This document shows positions 7,392 through 12,400 of a stretch of 14,787 bases of DNA, in pieces; position 1 is the stretch's first letter, and each line of letters opens with the position of its first letter. The notes beneath the pieces are model-generated. The model saw nothing but the letters and a program-made list of their open reading frames with translations. It had not been told where the DNA came from and did no database searches. The translations under genes and the position numbers were made by a program. This stretch comes from Cyanobacteria bacterium HKST-UBA02 (lineage in GTDB: Bacteria > Cyanobacteriota > Vampirovibrionia > Obscuribacterales > Obscuribacteraceae), in assembly GCA_020431945.1 (NCBI GenBank), contig JAGQHH010000012.1, positions 1 through 14,787 of the forward strand. The letters are read 5' to 3'.

Positions 7392-8731
7392 TGATGCTTC
7401 CCAAGCCTCATATCCTGGTGATCCATCAGGCACGGCAGGCTGCCGATTACAGCTCGGTCCTCGAGAAAACCGGAGCGCGGGTGAGCGCGGTGACATCCTT
7501 CGAGGAGGCCAATGAGCTTCTCTCTTTCCTTCACCCGGACCTGATCTGTCTCTCCGCCAATATGCCTGAAGGGGACGGGCGGCTTTATTGCCAGCAGATC
7601 CGGGCCACAGTGGTGCACCCGAGACCGGTCCTGGTCTTGCTCCATCCGTCCTCCGACGTCAACGAGCGGATCAATGCCTTCAGATATGGTGCTGATGACG
7701 TGCTCGCCGATCCTATCGATAAGAACGAGCTGGCCATTCGTATTCTCGCCCACCTGCGAAGAAGACAGGAAGAATTCTCCAATCCGCTGACCCAGATGCC
7801 CGGACCCAATATGATCCGGAGAATGCTCGAGCAGCACCTGGTATCGGATAAGGCCTGGGCCGCCATGTCTATCGATCTCAACAAGATTAGAGTCTATAAC
7901 GAGACTTACGGAGACCTCGCCGGTGACCAGCTGATCAAGGCTCTGGGCGCGATTCTCTGTGATATCGCCGATGAGACCGAATTCGTCGGCCATCTCGAGG
8001 CCGATGATTTCATGATGACCACCAGACCGGAGGAAGCCGAGCGCAAGGCCGAGCGGATCTGCCAGCAATTCGACAAGATTAGCGCGCAATTCTATCCGAA
8101 AGGCGATCTCGAGAGGGGTTATCTCATATCTACTGGCCGTGGTGGCATCAGGAGGCGGGTCCCTCTCATCTCTATTGCCATAGGAATCGTGAGCAGCACC
8201 ACCAGACGTTTCCACAGCTATGTCGACGTGCTGACCGCGGCCCGGGATGCTCGCTATATGGCCAAGGAGAAGAACGAGTCTTTCTGGTACGCGGAGAAGA
8301 AGCCTACTCCCGGCGAGGCGAGCCCGGACATATCGGTGGAGATCGAGACCAGCCGGACTCTTTCTCGTATTCTGGTGGTCGAGCCCGATGGCGCCATGGC
8401 CTGTCTCTTGCAGGAGACTCTGTCGCTGGAGGGCTATGTGGTCGAAGTAACCAGCTCCGCCGACGATGCCCTGGAGATGGCCAAGTTCGAGCGACCCGAC
8501 CTGATCCTGCTCGAGTCCAATCTCTCCGATCGCCAGATGGACGGCTGGAAGCTCTGCAAGAAGTTGAAAGAAGATGAGAAGCTCAGCAAGATCTGGGTGG
8601 TCATGGCAACGTCCCATCCGGATCAATCCCGGGCTCTGGAAGCCGGTGCCGATCTCTATCTTCCCAAGCCTTTCGACATGCCCAGTCTGCTGAGCGAGCT
8701 CAGTCTTCTACTGCGTCGCGCTTCAGCCTGA
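7391..8731 (+). CDS. REC-GGDEF-REC protein with degenerate phosphorylation and GGDEF sites
   Basis: This 446-aa protein has a receiver-like domain (about 7-122), a GGDEF-like domain (about 130-300) and a second receiver-like domain (about 326-444). In REC1 the acidic pair is H12-Q13, the phosphoacceptor position is S55 (LICLSANMP) and the conserved lysine position is D107, so phosphotransfer looks impossible. The GGDEF motif reads EADDF (203-207), although the DLNKIRVYNETYG (162-174) and GDQLI features remain. No RxxD inhibitory site is seen. In REC2 the acceptor is E375 (LILLESNLS), while T407/S408 and K426 (LPKPF) are kept. Glutamate at the acceptor site can mimic a phosphorylated state. 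I infer a scaffold, sensor or c-di-GMP/nucleotide-binding role, not diguanylate cyclase activity. It overlaps the kinase gene by one base; an ATG three bases later is an alternative start. Its stop lies inside the end of gmhB. Confidence 0.88.
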   Translation: MMLPKPHILVIHQARQAADYSSVLEKTGARVSAVTSFEEANELLSFLHPDLICLSANMPEGDGRLYCQQIRATVVHPRPVLVLLHPSSDVNERINAFRYGADDVLADPIDKNELAIRILAHLRRRQEEFSNPLTQMPGPNMIRRMLEQHLVSDKAWAAMSIDLNKIRVYNETYGDLAGDQLIKALGAILCDIADETEFVGHLEADDFMMTTRPEEAERKAERICQQFDKISAQFYPKGDLERGYLISTGRGGIRRRVPLISIAIGIVSSTTRRFHSYVDVLTAARDARYMAKEKNESFWYAEKKPTPGEASPDISVEIETSRTLSRILVVEPDGAMACLLQETLSLEGYVVEVTSSADDALEMAKFERPDLILLESNLSDRQMDGWKLCKKLKEDEKLSKIWVVMATSHPDQSRALEAGADLYLPKPFDMPSLLSELSLLLRRASA

Positions 8732-9310
8732 GCCTTCGAGCTCGCTCAAGATCCAGTTTACGGCGTCCACGATAGAGGCTGCCTGATAATCAGGCTCTAC
8801 CTGCCACTGGTATTCTCCGGCTATGACTTGCTGACCGTAGCCAGTCTCGACCAGGATACCGCGAGCACCGCAATTGCGCGCAAGCTCTACATCGGTGGCT
8901 TTGTCACCGACAACGAAGGCTCTCTCCCTGTCCAGATCCTGGTGCTCTTCGTAAGCCAGCTCCACGAGCCCGGTTGCGGGTTTGCGGCAGCGGCAGACCC
9001 TGGTATATTCCTCTACCACTCCGTCAGGAAGGTGCGGGCAATAATAGACGCTATCGAGATGGGCGCCTTCTTGATCGAGCAGCTTCTGAAGCCGCTCGTT
9101 GAGCGCCAGAATATGATCTTCTCCGTAATAAGCTCGGGCGGCACCGCTCTGATTGGTGACAAGCACCGCGGCAACGCCGCTTTTGTTCAGTCTCTTGACG
9201 GCTTCGGCGGCACCATCGATCAATCTCAGGTTCTCGAGATCCCGGATATATCCAGCCTCGACATTGAGCGTGCCATCTCTGTCAAGAAATACTACAGGTC
9301 TCTTGTCCAT
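8723..9310 (-). CDS. gmhB: D-glycero-D-manno-heptose 1,7-bisphosphate 7-phosphatase (HAD family)
   Basis: This 195-aa HAD-superfamily phosphatase matches GmhB, which removes the 7-phosphate from heptose bisphosphate on the way to activated heptose for LPS core or surface glycans. Motif I is FLDRDGTLN with D10 (nucleophile) and D12; motif II is VTNQSG (51-56). The zinc loop has C91, H93, C106 and C108 followed by RKP (K110). Motif III is VVGDKATDVELA (D126, D130). Length and spacing match the E. coli enzyme closely. The histidinol-phosphatase part of HisB is the main alternative. A TGA stop sits just before GTG-ATG, so only the GTG at 9313 or the ATG at 9310 can start it. The strong AGGAGGTGAG is 15 or more bases away from either and fits a tiny out-of-frame leader better. 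Other heptose genes are not in this window. Confidence 0.9.
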   Translation of the reverse strand: MDKRPVVFLDRDGTLNVEAGYIRDLENLRLIDGAAEAVKRLNKSGVAAVLVTNQSGAARAYYGEDHILALNERLQKLLDQEGAHLDSVYYCPHLPDGVVEEYTRVCRCRKPATGLVELAYEEHQDLDRERAFVVGDKATDVELARNCGARGILVETGYGQQVIAGEYQWQVEPDYQAASIVDAVNWILSELEGSG

Positions 9311-9323
9311 CACTCACCCCCAT
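9282..9323 (-). CDS. Possible 13-codon leader ORF overlapping the gmhB start
   Basis: An ATG at 9323 lies five bases after a GGAGG core and opens a 13-codon frame (MGVSDGQETCSIS, then TGA). It runs across the gmhB start in another frame and ends about 29 bases inside gmhB. The strong ribosome binding site is ideally spaced for this ORF and not for gmhB. It may couple or tune gmhB translation, or may simply be chance. No homolog is known to me. Confidence 0.3.
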   Translation of the reverse strand: MGVSDGQETCSIS

Positions 9324-9324
9324 T

Positions 9325-9334
9325 CTCACCTCCT
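9325..9334 (-). promoter_or_regulatory. Near-perfect Shine-Dalgarno upstream of gmhB
   Basis: AGGAGGTGAG reads on the minus strand. It is five bases (from GGAGG) from the out-of-frame ATG at 9323 but 15 to 18 bases from the GTG/ATG that can start gmhB. A weaker GGGGGTGA (9316-9323) is better placed for gmhB itself. Confidence 0.6.
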
Positions 9335-9345
9335 GTTAAAGCCGG

Positions 9346-9374
9346 ATTTTATCAGGCTTTTGCGTCTAAGTCGA
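9346..9374 (-). promoter_or_regulatory. Putative sigma-70 promoter of gmhB
   Basis: On the minus strand a -35 TCGACT (9369-9374, 4 of 6), a 17-base spacer and an extended -10 TGATAAAAT (TAAAAT at 9346-9351, 5 of 6) are seen. Start of transcription would be near 9339, leaving about 29 bases before gmhB. The -35 box lies inside a perfect dyad. Confidence 0.5.
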
Positions 9375-9383
9375 AATGACTTA
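9367..9383. promoter_or_regulatory. Candidate operator: perfect 6-5-6 dyad over the gmhB -35 box
   Basis: TAAGTC-GAAAT-GACTTA is a perfect inverted repeat of six bases with a five-base centre. It covers the -35 of the gmhB promoter and lies 100 bases before the divergent BlaI-family gene. Size and place suit a dimeric winged-helix repressor. The half-site differs from the TACA/TGTA type known for staphylococcal BlaI/MecI, so the link to that regulator is inference. A second, wider repeat GTCGAA (9370-9375) / TTCGAC (9398-9403) shares the left part. Confidence 0.4.
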
Positions 9384-9431
9384 TCCCTTATATGCAATTC
9401 GACAAATCAACTACTCAAAGTCGTCAGGCTG

Positions 9432-9440
9432 TGTTACGAT
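9432..9440 (+). promoter_or_regulatory. Weak candidate extended -10 for the BlaI-family gene
   Basis: TGTTACGAT has the TGn extension and 4 of 6 bases of TATAAT. The -35 position 17 bases upstream (TACTCA) is poor. Transcription would start near 9447, about 37 bases before the ATG. Confidence 0.25.
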
Positions 9441-9483
9441 CTTTCAGAAGTCTCACGCGAAAGCCTCACGAGTTGGTATTTTC

Positions 9484-9879
9484 ATGAGAATACATGACGA
9501 CAACGCCTCTTTCCGTTTCAATCAGGTGGGTCTCAAAAAGTTTCTTGGCGATCTCGAATGCGAGATCATGGAATTAGCCTGGAAGCTGGCCAAGCCTGTG
9601 GTTACGGTGAGAGAAGTCTATGACGCTCTCCGGAAAAAGCGCGAGATCGCTTACACCACGGTCATGACGACCATGGTGCGTCTGTCCGAGAAAGAGCTAC
9701 TCAAGATTGTCGACAAAGTCGGACTTGCCAACTGCTATGCACCGGCGCAGACTCGCGACGAGTTCATCAGAAGCTCGGTGGACCATGTCCTCGAGATCTT
9801 CTTCAAAGAATTTCCGGACGAATGCAAAGACTTCGTGGCCGGTTATGAGACCCGCAAAACAAGAAGACGCAAGCGCTAG
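9484..9879 (+). CDS. BlaI/MecI/CopY-family winged-helix transcriptional repressor
   Basis: This 131-aa protein matches the BlaI/MecI/CopY (penicillinase repressor) family of dimeric DNA-binding repressors. The winged-helix domain is at about 20-80: LGDLECEIMELAWKLAKPV, TVREVYDAL, and the recognition-helix stretch AYTTVMTTMVRLSEKELL (56-73). A dimerisation helix region follows (about 90-120), and the C-terminus ends in a basic KTRRRKR. Three cysteines (26, 84, 104) are present. The N-terminal 15 residues before the domain are unusual, and the Shine-Dalgarno before the ATG at 9484 is weak; the frame is open further upstream to 9376 without family likeness. No BlaR1/MecR1 sensor-protease gene is beside it here. 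It is divergent from gmhB and closed by its own terminator. Its target is unknown; the dyad at 9367-9383 is a candidate. Confidence 0.85.
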   Translation: MRIHDDNASFRFNQVGLKKFLGDLECEIMELAWKLAKPVVTVREVYDALRKKREIAYTTVMTTMVRLSEKELLKIVDKVGLANCYAPAQTRDEFIRSSVDHVLEIFFKEFPDECKDFVAGYETRKTRRRKR

Positions 9880-9916
9880 TCGAAAGAGCGCTTCTGCTTC
9901 CACGAGAAAATCCCTG

Positions 9917-9944
9917 AGCCTCCCTGCCGGGAGGCTTTTCTTTT
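9917..9944 (+). terminator. Rho-independent terminator of the BlaI-family gene
   Basis: An 8-bp perfect stem AGCCTCCC / GGGAGGCT with loop TGCC is followed by TTTCTTTT. It starts 38 bases after the stop codon. Confidence 0.85.
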
Positions 9945-9962
9945 GATACTGAATATAGAGAC

Positions 9963-9994
9963 TGAAAGAAAGGGCGGTGCTTGCGCACCGCCCT
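9963..9994 (-). terminator. Rho-independent terminator of the secretin operon
   Basis: On the minus strand a 10-bp perfect stem AGGGCGGTGC / GCACCGCCCT with a 4-base loop (9971-9994) is followed by a T-rich TTCTTTCA. It lies 25 bases after the stop codon of the 777-aa secretin and faces the terminator at 9917-9944. Confidence 0.8.
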
Positions 9995-10018
9995 CGATTA
10001 GCTTGCTCTGAACGCTCT

Positions 10019-12352
10019 TTAGCTGTCCGGGATAGGAGCTCCTTCGGGCAGGGTCGGAGAAGTCTTCTGGTGGCGTTCCGAGCGACCGGTGGTGTAGTGC
10101 CGTTCGTCAATGACGGTGGGCTCGACCTGGAAGATATTGGTGTCGCGAGGACCTTCAACACGTCCAATCTCTTCCGGAAGCTTGAGCTGACCAGGAGTAC
10201 CGGGCAGGATGATTTCCGGTCTGATGGCGATTACCAGCTCGCTCTCGTTCTTGGCGAACGCTTTCGAGCGGTAGATAGCGCCCAGGACCGGCATCTCGCC
10301 TATGATCGGCAGTTTGTTCATCTCACGACCGTTATTGGTGGTGATCAGACCGCCGACAAAGAGCTCTTGACCGGGCTTCATCTCGACGATGGTCTGCATC
10401 TTCCGGGTTGTGAAACCAGGAATGATGGAGGTCGTGCCGGGAAGGTTGAAGCCCAGAGCCAGTGAGGGAATCCGTTCTTCAGGAGAGATCTCCAGATTGA
10501 GGGTTCCTGCATCGGTGAGGACCGGGATGAAGTTGATTCTCAAACCGAAAGGCTCGAACACGACGGACTGCTGAGCAGCACCGGCGGCAGCCACGGCTTG
10601 CAGGATCGGGATCTCTCCGCCGGCCAGGAAGGAGGCACGTTCGCCGCTGATACAAACAAGCGACGGCTCAGCCAGGATTCTGTTGCGGCTGTTAGAGATG
10701 ATCCCCTGGATGGTCGGTGAGAACGACTGTCTCGAGGAGTTATCCGAGGGGAAGTTCGATGTACCGGTAATCAGGTTCATCAGACCGCCGGTCTGGAAGG
10801 CTGTACCACCGGGAGCACCGAAGAGGATCGAGTTACCGGCGAGGTTGCCTACCGCTGTAAGCAGGTTGGGCTGACCGATACCGATGACGTTACCACCGTT
10901 GATGATGTTGTTGCTCACAAAACCGTTGGCAGCGTTCGAGAAGGTGAAAGGTCGAGCTCCAGCTGCTACCGGGGTACCCGGGAACTGACCGTTGGTTTGG
11001 TTGCTGGCGATTCTTTCGGTGAAACCGGGAAAGCTATTGAAGAACGCCGAGGTCGTATTGTTAGTACCGCCCACACCGTAAGCGAACCCGGCGGTGGTAC
11101 CGGCTACGCCGACCGCTGTCGCGAGTTCTCTTGCCGAGGTGGTGTTCATCTCCATGAAAGTAACATGGAGAACGATCAGAGGAGTCTTGCGAACTTTCAC
11201 GAGACTGGTGACTCTGCCACCGTCACTGGTGATGACCTGACCTTTGCTGATGTTGTTGTTGGTGTTGGGGAAGAAGGTGTATTTGTCCACCGACGACAAC
11301 TGGGCGAGCTGACCGGTCCGACCGCCGCCGCTCTGAGTACCGCCGCCCTGGGCTCCGGTCTCACCGATACGGGCGTTGATCAGGCGGTTATTGGCCACCT
11401 GGATATTCATGCCCCGGTCATCCATAAAGACGTTGGCTGCCAGGAAGGCTCTGATCACCGACTCGGCGTGGTCCACGTCTCCGAGCAGAAGAACGCGGTC
11501 AGAACCTCCTACGGAGAAGGCCTTGACGATGATACGTGGGTCGATTTCGCGAAGGGCTGTTTGCAGCTCGCTGTAATCACGCTCTACGACTATGTCGATG
11601 GCAGCGGTATTGCCGGCATCGTCCCAGAGAAGCATTGTGCAGCTTCCGGGGGCTTTACCGAGCATGACGATCTGGTTTTCAGCTACTACTACGGGCTCGG
11701 CGATTCCGGGATCACTTATAGAGGTCCGGACGATCTTGTTGCGGAGCTTGAAAGTTCTGGACTGCGACACTTTGAGGTCGATGACGTTGACGGTCTTGAA
11801 CTCTTCGAGGTCGACAGTACCGGTCACCACTGGAGGGATAGGAGTGGCGGTGACGTCGCTGCTGGTGGACTGGGCAATCAGTTGATCGGGGGCCAGTTGA
11901 GCCAGGAGCTGCTTGCCTTCGCTGGCAGACTCGGCGGTGGCGGTAATCGAGGGAACCGCTCCGTTATACGCAACCAGTGACGGCTTATCGGCAGGGGCTT
12001 TGGCTGCCTCGGCCAGGGCCGGATGAATGCTGAGGGCCGCGGCTGGTGCCGGGGCCGGCATGTCAGCCTTGCCTTTGCCCATGAAGATCATCACATGGTT
12101 GTCTTTGAGCGCCAGGGTCGGGATGTCTTCATCCACGATGGGGGCGATTCTCTTGGGCTCGACTCGGGCTTGCTTGACCGTCTTCTTGACGCTCTTTTTG
12201 CCCTTGCTTGCCTGATTCTCTTGACTCTTCGGAGTCGACGACATCTTCTGCCAGATAGCGTCAGCGGCTCCTGCCGGTTGTGCTGTCAGCCAGCCTGCCT
12301 GAGTCACTATCAGTGACAGGCTGAAAGCTAGGCTTTTCCTTGGCTTATTCAT
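10019..12352 (-). CDS. CpaC/RcpA-like secretin (paralog A, 777 aa)
   Basis: This 777-aa outer-membrane secretin resembles the CpaC/RcpA channel of Tad/Flp pili and type II-like secretion. Order: signal peptide (1 to about 30, ending QPAGAA); AIWQKM (32-37); lysine-rich linker (45-68); Pro/Ala-rich stretch with APAAALSIHPAL (102-113); pilus-formation N-terminal domain (about 186-267, with FKLRNKIVRTSISDPGIAEP); BON-like domain (268-335); Gly/Gln-rich insert (335-360); secretin domain (about 400-720) with PLIVLHVTFMEMN, RILAEPSLVCISGERASFLA (568-587), FEPFGLRINFIP, GFTTRKMQTIVEMKPGQELF and LPIIGEMPVLGAIYRS; then a charged tail (721-777). Residues 420-545 are a Gly/Asn/Thr-rich insert. The ATG has GGGAG six bases upstream. 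It follows its paralog by 48 bases and ends at a strong terminator. The system type cannot be fixed from this window. Confidence 0.88.
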   Translation of the reverse strand: MNKPRKSLAFSLSLIVTQAGWLTAQPAGAADAIWQKMSSTPKSQENQASKGKKSVKKTVKQARVEPKRIAPIVDEDIPTLALKDNHVMIFMGKGKADMPAPAPAAALSIHPALAEAAKAPADKPSLVAYNGAVPSITATAESASEGKQLLAQLAPDQLIAQSTSSDVTATPIPPVVTGTVDLEEFKTVNVIDLKVSQSRTFKLRNKIVRTSISDPGIAEPVVVAENQIVMLGKAPGSCTMLLWDDAGNTAAIDIVVERDYSELQTALREIDPRIIVKAFSVGGSDRVLLLGDVDHAESVIRAFLAANVFMDDRGMNIQVANNRLINARIGETGAQGGGTQSGGGRTGQLAQLSSVDKYTFFPNTNNNISKGQVITSDGGRVTSLVKVRKTPLIVLHVTFMEMNTTSARELATAVGVAGTTAGFAYGVGGTNNTTSAFFNSFPGFTERIASNQTNGQFPGTPVAAGARPFTFSNAANGFVSNNIINGGNVIGIGQPNLLTAVGNLAGNSILFGAPGGTAFQTGGLMNLITGTSNFPSDNSSRQSFSPTIQGIISNSRNRILAEPSLVCISGERASFLAGGEIPILQAVAAAGAAQQSVVFEPFGLRINFIPVLTDAGTLNLEISPEERIPSLALGFNLPGTTSIIPGFTTRKMQTIVEMKPGQELFVGGLITTNNGREMNKLPIIGEMPVLGAIYRSKAFAKNESELVIAIRPEIILPGTPGQLKLPEEIGRVEGPRDTNIFQVEPTVIDERHYTTGRSERHQKTSPTLPEGAPIPDS

Positions 12353-12367
12353 TCCACTCTCCCTCTA
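12350..12367 (-). repeat. Start region identical to that of the upstream paralog (copy 1)
   Basis: TAGAGGGAGAGTGGAATG (minus strand) is identical to 14765-14782, including the Shine-Dalgarno and ATG. It marks tandem duplication with conserved translation signals. Confidence 0.85.
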
Positions 12368-12370
12368 AGG

Positions 12371-12387
12371 TGAATAATGCTTATTCA
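12371..12387 (-). other. Short AT-rich hairpin between the two secretin genes
   Basis: TGAATAA-GCA-TTATTCA is a perfect 7-bp inverted repeat in the 48-base gap between the paralogs, just before the second gene's ribosome binding site. There is no T-run after it, so it is not a standard terminator; it could be an RNA processing or stabilising element. Confidence 0.45.
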
Positions 12388-12400
12388 AATAATCTTGACG

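Noticed and set aside
7256..8626. 456-codon open frame on the minus strand opposite the REC-GGDEF-REC gene
   Set aside because: It has no recognisable family, and the plus-strand frame has three clear domains. Long antisense frames are common in GC-rich genes with strong codon bias.
7391..8731. Calling the REC-GGDEF-REC protein an active diguanylate cyclase or PleD
   Set aside because: The GGDEF motif reads EADDF and the receiver aspartates are replaced, so the activity is not supported.
9484..9879. Beta-lactam resistance locus because of the BlaI-type regulator
   Set aside because: No beta-lactamase, penicillin-binding protein or BlaR1/MecR1 gene is present; the family regulates many other targets.
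10997..11980. 327-codon open frame opposite the first secretin (and a similar one at 13355-14050)
   Set aside because: Both lie opposite the same conserved secretin region and resemble each other only because the paralogs do.
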